Positions 40,632 through 48,924 of a DNA stretch of 64,000 nt are shown here, in pieces; within the stretch, counting starts at the first letter, position 1, and every line of letters starts with the position of its first letter. Origin of the DNA: Streptomyces fildesensis (GTDB taxonomy: Bacteria > Actinomycetota > Actinomycetes > Streptomycetales > Streptomycetaceae). The DNA lies in NCBI RefSeq assembly GCF_016107395.1, contig NZ_JAAIKO010000003.1, positions 186,001 to 250,000 on the forward strand. The letters are read 5' to 3'. Under the pieces are notes generated by a model. That model saw only the letters and a list, made by a program, of their open reading frames with translations. It had not been told where the DNA came from and made no database searches. Both the position numbers and the translations under genes were made by a program.

Positions 40632-41198
40632 TCAGCCTTCCTGCGTGCCGGGCTCGGAGAGGCGGGCCCGGACGCGGTCCGGGTAACGGGCGGTGAAGAG
40701 CGCGGGGACCACGAAGCCGGCGACCTGGACCGGGATCGAGACACCGCTGCCCAGGTCCGCGGCGTAGATGGGGATCAGTACGGCGGCGGTCACGGTGAAG
40801 GCGGCGGCCCAGGCGGCGGTGATCACCACGTTGATCCGGCGGAAGACCGGGGTGTTCCACACCTCGGGCGGCGCCTGGCGCTTGGCGATGCCGGTGGTGA
40901 AGGGGCGGCGGACGGCGAGGGTGGCCCAGGCGGTGACGGCCAGCCAGCCGAGCGAGAGCGCCCCGCTGTAGTCCTCCAGGCCGGAGTCCGGACGGGAGAA
41001 GGCGACCACGCTGAGGACCGCGAAGAACGCGATCGTGCTGAACTCCAGGATCTGGGACTCGGCGGCGATGCCCGCCTTGCGGTCCTGGATCAGCAGCCAG
41101 ATGCCGAGGACAAGACCGGTGAGGGCTCCCCACTGCCAGCCGGCCGAGGAGACGGCGGCGAAGGCGATCCAGGGGATGAAGCCGCGCAGGTAGTTCAT
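40632..41198 (-). CDS. Hypothetical integral membrane protein
   Basis: A 188-aa protein with five or six predicted transmembrane helices (for example GWQWGALTGLVLGIWLLIQD, FSTIAFFAVLSVVAFSRP, LGWLAVTAWATLAVRRPF, VVITAAWAAAFTVTAAVLIPIY). I do not recognise a characterised family; similar proteins are annotated as hypothetical in Streptomyces. It is the first gene after the PadR-side promoter and is followed at 6 bp by the carotenoid oxygenase, so the two may work together on a hydrophobic substrate. Confidence 0.8.
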   Translation of the reverse strand: MNYLRGFIPWIAFAAVSSAGWQWGALTGLVLGIWLLIQDRKAGIAAESQILEFSTIAFFAVLSVVAFSRPDSGLEDYSGALSLGWLAVTAWATLAVRRPFTTGIAKRQAPPEVWNTPVFRRINVVITAAWAAAFTVTAAVLIPIYAADLGSGVSIPVQVAGFVVPALFTARYPDRVRARLSEPGTQEG

Positions 41199-41252
41199 GA
41201 CAAGCCTTCCAGTGGTCCGGTCTGGTGTCCGGGTTTCCGGTATTCCATTTCC

Positions 41253-41299
41253 GACGTGTCAAAAGTAGAACGTCCAGCATTGACGTGTCAAGAGTGGAA
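41253..41299. promoter_or_regulatory. Direct repeat operator between PadR and carotenoid-oxygenase operon
   Basis: GACGTGTCAAAAGTAGAA (41253-41270) and GACGTGTCAAGAGTGGAA (41282-41299) are 18-bp direct repeats with two differences, 29 bp apart. On the minus strand each includes TTGACA, and the right-hand one is followed after 18 bp by TACTTT, a fair -35/-10 pair. PadR binding here would repress both directions. Confidence 0.7.
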
Positions 41300-41305
41300 G
41301 GTAGG

Positions 41306-41839
41306 ATGGACCACATGAGCCTCCGCCACGCACTGCTGGGCCTCTTGGTCGAACGTCCGGCCAGCGGCTACGACCTGATGAAACTGTTCGAGACCTCCCT
41401 CGCCAATGTCTGGCCCGCGACCCAGAGCCAGGTCTACGGCGAGCTGGGGCGTCTCGCCGATACGGGCCTGCTGGAAGTGGCCGCGGAAGGACCGCGCGGC
41501 CGCAAGGAGTACGCCCTCACCGACGAAGGCCTCGCCGAGCTGCGGCACTGGCTCACCGAGACGGAACCCGACCGGGTGCGCCGCAGCGAAACGTTGCTGC
41601 GGGTCTTCTTCCTGGGCGTGCTCACTCCGGTGGAGGCGTGCGCGTACCTCGGGAACGAGGCCTCCCGCGCGGCCGATCACCGGGCCTCGCTGAAGGAGCT
41701 GGAGGCGGCGGTGGACTGGGGCGACGACCAGCCGTCCGTCTACGGCCGGCTGGCCCTGGAGTACGGGCTGCGCTTCACCGCCATGCAGGAGGAATGGGCC
41801 CGCTGGGCCGCCGACCAGGTCGCGGGCCGCGCGCGCTGA
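41306..41839 (+). CDS. PadR family transcriptional regulator
   Basis: About 177 aa. The N-terminal PadR winged HTH ([25 protein letters not shown], then [22 protein letters not shown]) is followed by a helical VirR-like dimerisation tail. PadR proteins respond to phenolics or multidrugs and repress a neighbouring gene; here the divergent membrane protein/carotenoid oxygenase operon is the obvious target. Starts at ATG 41306 and ATG 41315 are both possible; GGAAGG suits the former loosely and GGTAGGA the latter. Confidence 0.92.
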   Translation: MDHMSLRHALLGLLVERPASGYDLMKLFETSLANVWPATQSQVYGELGRLADTGLLEVAAEGPRGRKEYALTDEGLAELRHWLTETEPDRVRRSETLLRVFFLGVLTPVEACAYLGNEASRAADHRASLKELEAAVDWGDDQPSVYGRLALEYGLRFTAMQEEWARWAADQVAGRAR

Positions 41840-42047
41840 ACCGCGTGCCGGTGCCGGGTGCCCGGCGCCGGCACGCGGAGCCGCTGGATCGGCACCGATC
41901 GGCCGAGTGGCGGAGCGGCCGGTGCGGACCGGCCGCGCAAGGGTGGCAGGCCGGCGGGAACCGGGGCAGGGTGGTGTCCGTTGGAGCTATTGGGCAAAGG
42001 AATCGTCAAGCGGCGCGGCCCGCGCCGGATTGAGCAGGGAGTCCATC

Positions 42048-42623
42048 ATGGGTGTCAGCCTCTCCAAAGGCGGCAATGTCTCGCTGACGAAGGAGGCCCC
42101 CGGACTGACGGCGGTCACCGTCGGCCTGGGCTGGGACGTGCGCACGACGACCGGCACCGACTTCGACCTGGACGCGAGTGCGCTGCTGGTCGATACGACC
42201 GGCAAGGTTGTCTCGGACAAGCACTTCATCTTCTTCAACAACCTCAAGAGCCCGGACGGTTCTGTCGAGCACACCGGCGACAACCTCACGGGTGAGGGCG
42301 AGGGCGACGACGAGGCCGTCAAGGTCAGCCTCGCGACCGTTCCGCCCGAGGTCGACAAGATCGTGTTCCCGGTCTCGATCTATGAGGGCGAGAGCCGTCA
42401 GCAGAGCTTCGGCCAGGTCCGCAACGCGTTCATCCGTGTGGTGAACCAGGCGGACAACAACGAACTGGCTCGTTACGACCTCACCGAGGACGCCTCCACC
42501 GAGACCGCGATGGTCTTCGGCGAGCTGTACCGCAACGGCGCGGAGTGGAAGTTCCGGGCCGTCGGCCAGGGCTACGCCTCGGGGCTGCGCGGTATCGCGC
42601 AGGACTTCGGCGTCAACCTCTGA
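42048..42623 (+). CDS. TerD family protein
   Basis: A 191-aa protein of the TerD beta-sandwich family. [20 protein letters not shown] is the canonical start, [23 protein letters not shown] includes the calcium-binding acidic loop, and [18 protein letters not shown] follows. Ter proteins are linked to tellurite and general stress resistance, calcium binding and, in Streptomyces, differentiation. ATG 42048 has GGGAG upstream. It is monocistronic with a strong terminator. The 208-bp upstream gap from PadR shows no other gene. Confidence 0.95.
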   Translation: MGVSLSKGGNVSLTKEAPGLTAVTVGLGWDVRTTTGTDFDLDASALLVDTTGKVVSDKHFIFFNNLKSPDGSVEHTGDNLTGEGEGDDEAVKVSLATVPPEVDKIVFPVSIYEGESRQQSFGQVRNAFIRVVNQADNNELARYDLTEDASTETAMVFGELYRNGAEWKFRAVGQGYASGLRGIAQDFGVNL

Positions 42624-42640
42624 CCTCGGCGTCACCTGCG

Positions 42641-42674
42641 GAAGGGCCGCGCGACGACTGTCGCGCGGCCCTTC
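42641..42674. terminator. Terminator after terD-like gene
   Basis: A perfect 15-bp stem GAAGGGCCGCGCGAC with a GACT loop, serving the converging TerD and MFS genes. Confidence 0.85.
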
Positions 42675-42747
42675 TGTGTCTGCCGTGTCTTCGGCGTCTG
42701 CTCCGTCTGCAGCGTTCGCCGTGTCCGCGGTGTTCGCCGGTGGACTC

Positions 42748-44208
42748 CTAGGCGGGCTGGTCGGCGGGCGCGTTGACCGTGGCCGGGCCGGAAGCCGCGA
42801 GCTGCGGCCGGGTGTGGCGGGCCGGGATGAAGGCCGCGATCAGCAGGGCGGCGAGGCCGGCCCCGCAGGCGATCGCGAACGCGACGCGGAAACCGTTCAG
42901 CGTGGGCAGCGGCATGCCGCCGAACGGATGCGTCATATGGGCGAGCACCACACCGACGACCGCGCTGGAGACCGAGGTGCCGATCGACCGCATCAGGGTG
43001 TTGAGGCCGTTGGCGGCCGCGGTCTCCGACAGCGGCACGGCGCCCATGATCAGTGCGGGCATGGCGGCGTAGGCGAGCGCGATGCCGGTGCCGATCACCG
43101 CCGATACCAGGATGACCTCCCAGACGGTGTCCATCAGGAACAGCCCCATGGCGTAACCGGCGGCGACCACCGTCACGCCCAGCATCAGCGAGGTCTTCGG
43201 GCCGCGGGCGGCCGAGATCCGCGCCGACAGCGGGGAGATCACGATCATCACCAGCCCGGCGGGCGCCAGGCACAGCCCGGCCGCGACCATCGACTGGCCG
43301 AGACCGTAACCGGTCGCCTTGGGCAACTGCAGGAGCTGCGGAAGCACGATCGACATCGCGAAGAGGGCGAACCCGACCAGGACCGACGCGAGGTTGGTGA
43401 GCAGCACCTGGGGGCGGGCGGTGGTCCGCAGATCCACCAGCGGCGCGGTGGTCCGCAGCTCGAAGGTGCCCCAGCCGAGCAGGATCAGCACGGCGGCGCC
43501 GAGCAGTCCGAGGGTGGTGCCGCTGCCCCAGCCCCAGTCGCCGCCCTTGGACACCGCCAGCAGCAGGCAGACCAGCCCCGCCGAGAGCCCGACCGCACCG
43601 GGGAAGTCGAACCGTGCGGGGGTGCGCACCGTCGACTCGGGGACCAGGAAGAAGATGAGCGCGGCGGCCGCCGCCCCGAGCCCGGCCGAGCACAGGAACA
43701 GCGAGTGCCAGTCGAAGTGCTGGGCGATCGCCGCGGCACCCGGCATGCCGAGCGCCCCGCCGATGCCGAGCGAGGAGCTCATCAGGGCCATCGCGGAGCC
43801 CATCCGCTCCTTGGGCAGCTCGTCACGCATGATGCTGATGCCGAGCGGGATGACGCCCATCGCGCCGCCCTGGAAGGCCCGGCCGACCACCATCGGGAGC
43901 AGCGAGGTGGTGAAGGCGCAGATCAGCGAGCCGATGATCAGCAGGCCGAGGCTGAAGAGCAGGATCCGCCGCTTGCCGTACATGTCGCCGAGCCGGCCCA
44001 TGACGGGGGTGGCGACCGCGCCGGCCAGCAGGGTGGCGGTGATCACCCATGAGGCGTCGGAGGCGGAGGCGTGCAGCAGCTTGGGGAGTTCGGGGATCAG
44101 CGGGACCACGAGGGTCTGCATGACCGCCACGACGATGCCCGCGAACGCGAGCACCACGACGATGGAGCTGCCCCGGTCGCGGGCCACTGGATCGGATATC
44201 TGGGGCAC
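42748..44208 (-). CDS. MFS transporter, DHA2 family
   Basis: A 486-aa protein with 14 predicted transmembrane helices. Motif A GRLGDMYGKRRILLF follows TM2, and GIGGALGMPGAAAIAQHFDWHSLF matches the antiporter motif C. Drug exporters of this type are classically controlled by adjacent MarR regulators, as here. GTG 44208 is chosen because GGAGG sits 8 nt upstream; the longer frame from ATG 44268 would start inside the 35-bp palindromic operator and is rejected. It is divergent from the MarR gene. Confidence 0.93.
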   Translation of the reverse strand: MPQISDPVARDRGSSIVVVLAFAGIVVAVMQTLVVPLIPELPKLLHASASDASWVITATLLAGAVATPVMGRLGDMYGKRRILLFSLGLLIIGSLICAFTTSLLPMVVGRAFQGGAMGVIPLGISIMRDELPKERMGSAMALMSSSLGIGGALGMPGAAAIAQHFDWHSLFLCSAGLGAAAAALIFFLVPESTVRTPARFDFPGAVGLSAGLVCLLLAVSKGGDWGWGSGTTLGLLGAAVLILLGWGTFELRTTAPLVDLRTTARPQVLLTNLASVLVGFALFAMSIVLPQLLQLPKATGYGLGQSMVAAGLCLAPAGLVMIVISPLSARISAARGPKTSLMLGVTVVAAGYAMGLFLMDTVWEVILVSAVIGTGIALAYAAMPALIMGAVPLSETAAANGLNTLMRSIGTSVSSAVVGVVLAHMTHPFGGMPLPTLNGFRVAFAIACGAGLAALLIAAFIPARHTRPQLAASGPATVNAPADQPA

Positions 44209-44235
44209 GTGTACCGCCTCCGGGTGAAGTTGTTG

Positions 44236-44270
44236 ATGTGCACGATACACAGGCTGTGTATCGTGCACAT
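44236..44270. promoter_or_regulatory. 35-bp palindromic operator (MarR-type)
   Basis: ATGTGCACGATACACAG (44236-44252), a single central G, then the exact complement (44254-44270). It lies between the divergent MFS exporter and MarR genes and should bind the MarR dimer. The perfect symmetry makes both flanking reading frames spell almost the same peptide (MHDTQ-VYRAH), an artefact that misleads start calling. Confidence 0.85.
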
Positions 44271-44324
44271 TGCGTCCCTCGTGGGTACGCGCGGCGCGCA
44301 GGACGCGGTGACATAGGAGGCAGT

Positions 44325-44789
44325 GTGCTGGAGCGACTCGAACGGGAGTTGATGCTTGTCGCCCGGCACCAGGTGATGGCCCGCCGGGACCCGGCGGGCG
44401 GGCGGCTGGAGAAGTCCGCCTATCTGCTGCTGACCAGGATCGAAGCGGACGGCGCGATGTCCATCGGACAGCTCGCGGAGGCCTTCGGCCTCGACACCTC
44501 GACGGTCAACCGGCAGACGGCGGCGCTGCTGCGGGCCGGGCTGGCGGAGCGCGTCGCGGATCCGGACGGCGGAATGGCGCGGAAGCTGCGGATCACCAGT
44601 GCCGGCAAGGACCGGCTGACAGCCGACCGGGCGGTCCATCTGGAAGGCCTGGGCTGGGTGCTCGCGGACTGGACGCCGCGGGAGATCGGGCAGTTCGAGG
44701 ACGTACTCACCCGGTTCAACCGCAGCATCGAGGCGCTGGAGGGACGCGAATGGCCCCGCCCGGAATCGGGCGGGGCCAGCGGCGCGTAA
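44325..44789 (+). CDS. MarR family transcriptional regulator
   Basis: A 154-aa protein with a MarR winged HTH (AMSIGQLAEAFGLDTSTVNRQTAALLRAGLAERV, then a DPDGGMARKLRITSAG wing) and N- and C-terminal dimerisation helices. GTG 44325 has TAGGAGG immediately upstream at 44315-44320. It probably represses itself and the divergent MFS exporter through the 35-bp palindrome, with release by a phenolic or drug ligand. Confidence 0.93.
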   Translation: MLERLERELMLVARHQVMARRDPAGGRLEKSAYLLLTRIEADGAMSIGQLAEAFGLDTSTVNRQTAALLRAGLAERVADPDGGMARKLRITSAGKDRLTADRAVHLEGLGWVLADWTPREIGQFEDVLTRFNRSIEALEGREWPRPESGGASGA

Positions 44790-44826
44790 CGGGTGACACG
44801 TAACGCAGACGGCAGGGCGAGGGGCC

Positions 44827-45474
44827 TCAGGCTGCCAGGCGGACGGCGAGTGCCTTGGCCTTGGAGACCGCTTCCTCGTGGGCGCGGGTGCGCGACGCGT
44901 CGGCCAGGTCCCGGAGGTCGGCCATCTCCGGCTTCACATGAGCGAGCGTCAGCTCAGGGACGATGAAGTCGACTTCGAGGCCGAGCATGCCGGTGAGGAC
45001 CTTCTCCAGGTAGTTCGAGGCGAACTCGAAGCTCTCCCGCGGGGTGCCGGCGGCGTACGAACCGCCGCGGGCGGTCACGACCGTGACCGGGGTGCCGGCC
45101 ACCGTGGACCCCTCGCCGCCGGTGCGGCCGATGATGATCACCTGGTCCAGCCATGCCTTGAGGCTGGAGGGGATCGTGAAGTTGTACATCGGGGTGCCGA
45201 TCAGCACCGCGTCGGCCCGCTCCAGCTCCTCGGCGAGGGTCTCCCGCAGAGCGTGGGCGGCCCGCTGCTCGGGGGTGTGGTCGGCCGCCGGGACGAAGGA
45301 CGCCGTGATGGCGTCGGCGGTCAGATGGGGGAGCGGATCGGCCGCGAGGTCGCGGTAGATCACGGTGCCGTCCGGGTGCTGCGCCTCCCATTCCTTGCGG
45401 AAGGTCGCGGCGACCTCGCGGGAGACGGAGCCCTCGTGGAAGGCGGAGGAGTCGATGTGCAGCAAGGTGGGCAT
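44827..45474 (-). CDS. FMN-dependent NADH-azoreductase / NAD(P)H oxidoreductase (AcpD-like)
   Basis: A 215-aa flavodoxin-fold protein. LLHIDSSAFHEGSVSREVAATF binds the FMN phosphate, GTPMYNFTIPSSLKAWLDQV is the classic flavin-binding loop of AzoR, and ARGGSYAAGTP is the dimer-flavin segment. AzoR-type enzymes reduce quinones and azo compounds with NAD(P)H. ATG 45474 has GGAGG-like sequence upstream. It is divergent from an HxlR regulator, the standard arrangement for quinone- or aldehyde-inducible reductases. Confidence 0.92.
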   Translation of the reverse strand: MPTLLHIDSSAFHEGSVSREVAATFRKEWEAQHPDGTVIYRDLAADPLPHLTADAITASFVPAADHTPEQRAAHALRETLAEELERADAVLIGTPMYNFTIPSSLKAWLDQVIIIGRTGGEGSTVAGTPVTVVTARGGSYAAGTPRESFEFASNYLEKVLTGMLGLEVDFIVPELTLAHVKPEMADLRDLADASRTRAHEEAVSKAKALAVRLAA

Positions 45475-45535
45475 GGGAATGCCTCCACTCTCGGAAGACG
45501 GGGCGAACGTCGCGCCACCGTGGGCGTCTGCGTTC

Positions 45536-45600
45536 TTTCGTATGTAGCTATTGATATCACAGTAGCTTACTTTTCTGCAGTAGCAAGTGGGACGGCAGTA
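45536..45600. promoter_or_regulatory. AT-rich divergent promoter/operator, azoreductase-HxlR
   Basis: It contains the palindrome TGATATCA (45552-45559) and CAGTAGC repeated at 45560 and 45578, in a markedly AT-rich island. This is the expected HxlR operator position. Individual -10/-35 boxes are not certain. Confidence 0.55.
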
Positions 45601-45610
45601 CGCTGTACCC

Positions 45611-46048
45611 ATGCAACGGGGACAGCAGGCGCAGGCAGAGCTCGGGGCCGAGGTGTGTACGGGCGTCGACATCGCGCTCACGCGCGTCTTCGAGCTGCTG
45701 GGAAAACGGTGGACCGGGCTGATCGTGGCCGTCCTCACCCAGCGGGCGGCGTACTACGCCGACCTGCGGAGAGCCCTCCCCAAGATCAGCGAGCGCATGC
45801 TGTCGGACCGGTTGAGCGAGCTGGTCGACGCCGGACTGGTCGTCCGTGAGGTCGACGAAGGCCCGCCGCTGCGCGTGACCTACCGGCTCACCGAGGCCGG
45901 CCTCGGTCTCGGCCCGGCCCTGCACGAGCTGGGCCAGTGGGCCGAGACGTATCTGCTGGGCGGCATCGACGCAGCGGGCGACCCGGCCGGGCCGTGCGCG
46001 GGCGCGCACGCCAGCCCCTCCCGGCCCCAGCAGCCCGAGATCTGCTGA
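45611..46048 (+). CDS. HxlR family transcriptional regulator
   Basis: A 145-aa protein with the HxlR winged HTH: FELLGKRWTGLIVAVLTQRAAYYADLRRALPKISERMLSDRLSELVDAGLV, then the wing VTYRLTEAG. A cysteine early in the sequence (AEVCTGVD) and another in the C-terminal tail could act as redox sensors, as in HxlR-type HypR/QorR regulators, which also control quinone reductases. ATG 45611 is chosen; a 24-nt longer start is possible. It is divergent from the FMN reductase it probably regulates. Confidence 0.92.
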   Translation: MQRGQQAQAELGAEVCTGVDIALTRVFELLGKRWTGLIVAVLTQRAAYYADLRRALPKISERMLSDRLSELVDAGLVVREVDEGPPLRVTYRLTEAGLGLGPALHELGQWAETYLLGGIDAAGDPAGPCAGAHASPSRPQQPEIC

Positions 46049-46106
46049 ACGACCCGGCGCGGTCGCACCGGTCCGGGAGTCGAAGTCCCGTCCCGAAGCC
46101 GAAGTT

Positions 46107-48770
46107 CTAGCCCGGCAGCGGGAGTTCGAACCAGACGACCTTGCCGACCGCCTTGCGGCTCGTACCCCAGCGCCGCGACAGATGCGAGACGAGCGCGAGG
46201 CCGCGCCCCTCCTCGTCGTCCGCGTCGGCCCGCCGCAACTGCGGCAGGTTGTGATCGTCGTCGCTGACCTCGACCAGCAGCTTGCCGACGTTCATCAGCC
46301 GCAGCTGGACGTCGTGCGACGCCACCCGCAGCGCATTGGTGACCAGCTCGCTGACCAGCAGTTCCGTGACGTCCATGAGCCGGTCGAGACCCCAGATGCC
46401 GAGCTGCTGCCGGGTGAGCTCACGCGCGGTGCGGACCTCCGCGTCGTCCATGCGCAGCGTCCACTGGGCGACGTCCTTGGAGGCGATGCCCTCGAACCGG
46501 GCGACGAGCAGGGCGACATCGTCCCGCCGGTCCTCGGAGTGCAGCCGGCTGAGGATCTGCGCGCACACGTCCTCGGGGGTCTGCTGCGGCTCGATGACAT
46601 TGGCACACAGGGCGGCAAGACCCGCGTCTATCCCCTGGCCGCGGACCTCGACCAGGCCGTCCGTGCACAGCACCAGCCAACTGCCGTCCGGCACCGGGAT
46701 CTCGACCGTCTCGAACGGCACGCCCCCGACGCCGATCGGCGCTCCCTTGGGGATCTGCAGCAGCTCGCTGACCCCGTCGTGGCGGGCCAGGACGGGCGGG
46801 ATGTGACCGGCGTTGGCGAGGGTCAGATTGCGGTGGATCGGGTCGTAGACCGCGTAGACGCAGGTGGCGAGGTGTTCGGGGCCCAGCCGGTGCGCGAGGT
46901 TGTCGAGGTGCCGCAGCAGCTGCGCCGGCGGCAGGTCGAGGGCGGCCATGGTGATGACGGACGTGCGGAACTGGCCCATGACGGCGGCGCTGATCAGGCC
47001 GTGCCCCATCACATCGCCGACGATGAGCGCGACACGGCCGCCCGGGAGCTGGATCGCGTCGAACCAGTCGCCGCCGACCTGCGCCTGGCGGTCGCCCGGC
47101 ATGTAGTGGTGCGCGATGCGCACGCCGGGGATCTTGGGCGGCCGGGTCGGCATCATGCTGCGCTGCAGCGTCGCGGCGGCCCGGGACTCGAAGCGGTGCA
47201 GCCGGGCGTTGTCGAGGTGGACGGCGCCGCGGGTGACGATCTCGCCGGCGGTCGCGGCGTCCTTGGCGTCGAACGGGCGCCGGTTCGGCTGGCGCAGGAA
47301 GCACATCCGGCCGAGGACCGTACCGCGCGCGGTGAGCGGGACCACGACCATGGAACGGCCGGGCAGCAGCGGGCCGAGGGCCGGCACGCCCAGGTCGAGC
47401 GCGAGGTCCTGGGCGAGCCCCGGTTCGATGACGGGGACGAGCAGCGGCTCGCTCAGGCGGGGGGTGATGTCGTCGGCGGAGAGGGTGATCAACTCGCCCT
47501 CCGGGACGGCGCTGTCCCAGGCGCCGGGCGGCCCGTGCAGGGCGACGGCGACCCGGCGGAGCAGGACGGTGTCGGACGGCCGGTCGTCCTTCGGCAGCTC
47601 GGTGTCGGAGAACAGCTGGTCGACGATGAGGATCGCCGCGAAGTCCGCGAAGCGCGGGACGGTCACGGCGCACAGCTCGCGTGCGGTGGTGTCGAGATCG
47701 AGGGTGCTGCCGACCTTGGTGCCGGTCTCACGGAGTAACGCGAGCTGTTCGTCCAGCACATGGCCGGGAGCGGGCGTCGCGAAGACCGGTACGGCGGGGA
47801 CGGCGGTCAGGCCGTCGGCGCCGGTGCGTACCCCGGTGGTCCGGCCCATGGCGGAGTTGCCGGCCGAGTTCCCGGCGGCCGGTGCGACTGTCGTCTCGAC
47901 GGACGTTCCGGAGCCCGAACGGGGTGCGGGGAGCAGCTCCCGGCGGTTGGTGCGGGCCGGGCGCAACGTTCCGCCATCGGCCTCGTACTCCCTGGGCAGG
48001 ACCGGGAGTTCCGTGCTGCCGTCCACCCGCAGGACGGGGTAGCCGAGCGGGACGACCTGCCGCATGATCCGTTCGAGGCGGCCGGCGCTCACCCGGGGCA
48101 GCACGATGCCGAGCCGGTTGGTCAGCTGCCGGGCGTGCGCCAGGTCGGGGACGGGCGCGAGCTGGGCGGAGACCGAGATGCCCTCGCGGGCCTCGCGCGC
48201 CGGCTCCTCCGCGGCGTACGGCAGCAGGCGGTCGCCGAGGGCGATCCGCAGCGAACCAGCGCGCAGTGGCTTGGCGTTGGCGGCGATGGCCAGCAGGCTG
48301 CGGCCGGCGGGTTCCATGATCCGGTACGTCCACCACAGCACGTCGCGAACGGTGCCGTCCCGGTCGGTGGTGGCGAGCGAACCGGCCCAGGCGGGGTGGG
48401 TGAGGTCGTCCAGCAGATCGAGGGTGTCCTCGTGCGGAGCGCCGGAGGCGGTCAGCAGCCCGGAGGCACGATGGCCGAAAACGCCTTCCCAGCGGTGGCC
48501 GAAGAGCTCCTCGGAGCCGCGGTTCCAGTAGGAGACGCGGCCGTCGGGATCCACGCAGATGACGGCGAGCCGCAGGAGCGCGGCCACCCCGGTGGTGGCC
48601 AGCGGCGCCGCGGCGGAGCCGTTGCCGGCCGCGGTGCCGGCTGTGCTGCCGCTGCCGTTTCCGGAGGCAGAGTCGACGGACACGTCCATCTCCGTCTTCG
48701 CTTCCGCGCCGGCGGCCGAACCCTTGGACGGGCTTTTGGCCGTATCGGCGGACTGGGAAAGCCGGGTCAT
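46107..48770 (-). CDS. PAS-GAF-SpoIIE phosphatase with C-terminal HATPase kinase domain
   Basis: About 887 aa. Order of parts: a low-complexity start (1-60), a PAS domain (VICVDPDGRVSYWNRGSEELFG), a variable linker, a GAF domain around 380-545, a SpoIIE/PP2C phosphatase (GDWFDAIQLPGGRVALIVGDVMGHG, VLCTDGLVEVRG, DDVALLVARF) and a C-terminal RsbW-like HATPase (ELLVSELVTNALRVA, then ADADDEEGRGLALVSHLSRRWG). Such proteins are frequent in Streptomyces and regulate anti-sigma/anti-anti-sigma switches. ATG 48770 is the likeliest start; the frame extends upstream without better options. No partner gene is adjacent, so the target is unknown. Confidence 0.92.
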   Translation of the reverse strand: MTRLSQSADTAKSPSKGSAAGAEAKTEMDVSVDSASGNGSGSTAGTAAGNGSAAAPLATTGVAALLRLAVICVDPDGRVSYWNRGSEELFGHRWEGVFGHRASGLLTASGAPHEDTLDLLDDLTHPAWAGSLATTDRDGTVRDVLWWTYRIMEPAGRSLLAIAANAKPLRAGSLRIALGDRLLPYAAEEPAREAREGISVSAQLAPVPDLAHARQLTNRLGIVLPRVSAGRLERIMRQVVPLGYPVLRVDGSTELPVLPREYEADGGTLRPARTNRRELLPAPRSGSGTSVETTVAPAAGNSAGNSAMGRTTGVRTGADGLTAVPAVPVFATPAPGHVLDEQLALLRETGTKVGSTLDLDTTARELCAVTVPRFADFAAILIVDQLFSDTELPKDDRPSDTVLLRRVAVALHGPPGAWDSAVPEGELITLSADDITPRLSEPLLVPVIEPGLAQDLALDLGVPALGPLLPGRSMVVVPLTARGTVLGRMCFLRQPNRRPFDAKDAATAGEIVTRGAVHLDNARLHRFESRAAATLQRSMMPTRPPKIPGVRIAHHYMPGDRQAQVGGDWFDAIQLPGGRVALIVGDVMGHGLISAAVMGQFRTSVITMAALDLPPAQLLRHLDNLAHRLGPEHLATCVYAVYDPIHRNLTLANAGHIPPVLARHDGVSELLQIPKGAPIGVGGVPFETVEIPVPDGSWLVLCTDGLVEVRGQGIDAGLAALCANVIEPQQTPEDVCAQILSRLHSEDRRDDVALLVARFEGIASKDVAQWTLRMDDAEVRTARELTRQQLGIWGLDRLMDVTELLVSELVTNALRVASHDVQLRLMNVGKLLVEVSDDDHNLPQLRRADADDEEGRGLALVSHLSRRWGTSRKAVGKVVWFELPLPG

Positions 48771-48924
48771 CTCGTTCAACGTCGTGCACCTGCGGTTCGG
48801 CGCTGAGTAGGGTCCTGGCTCAAGGCAAGCACGAAACTTCGGGCGGGGTCGACCAAATGGCCAGATTGCCCCCAGTGGTGGGGTAAGTGGCATCGGGGCG
48901 TCCGCTCGCTGACGGGGAGAGCGC

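Noticed and set aside
38757..41318. 853-codon plus-strand open frame
   Set aside because: Antisense to aquaporin, carotenoid oxygenase and membrane-protein genes.
42748..44268. MFS start at ATG 44268
   Set aside because: It lies inside the palindromic operator; GTG 44208 has a proper GGAGG site.
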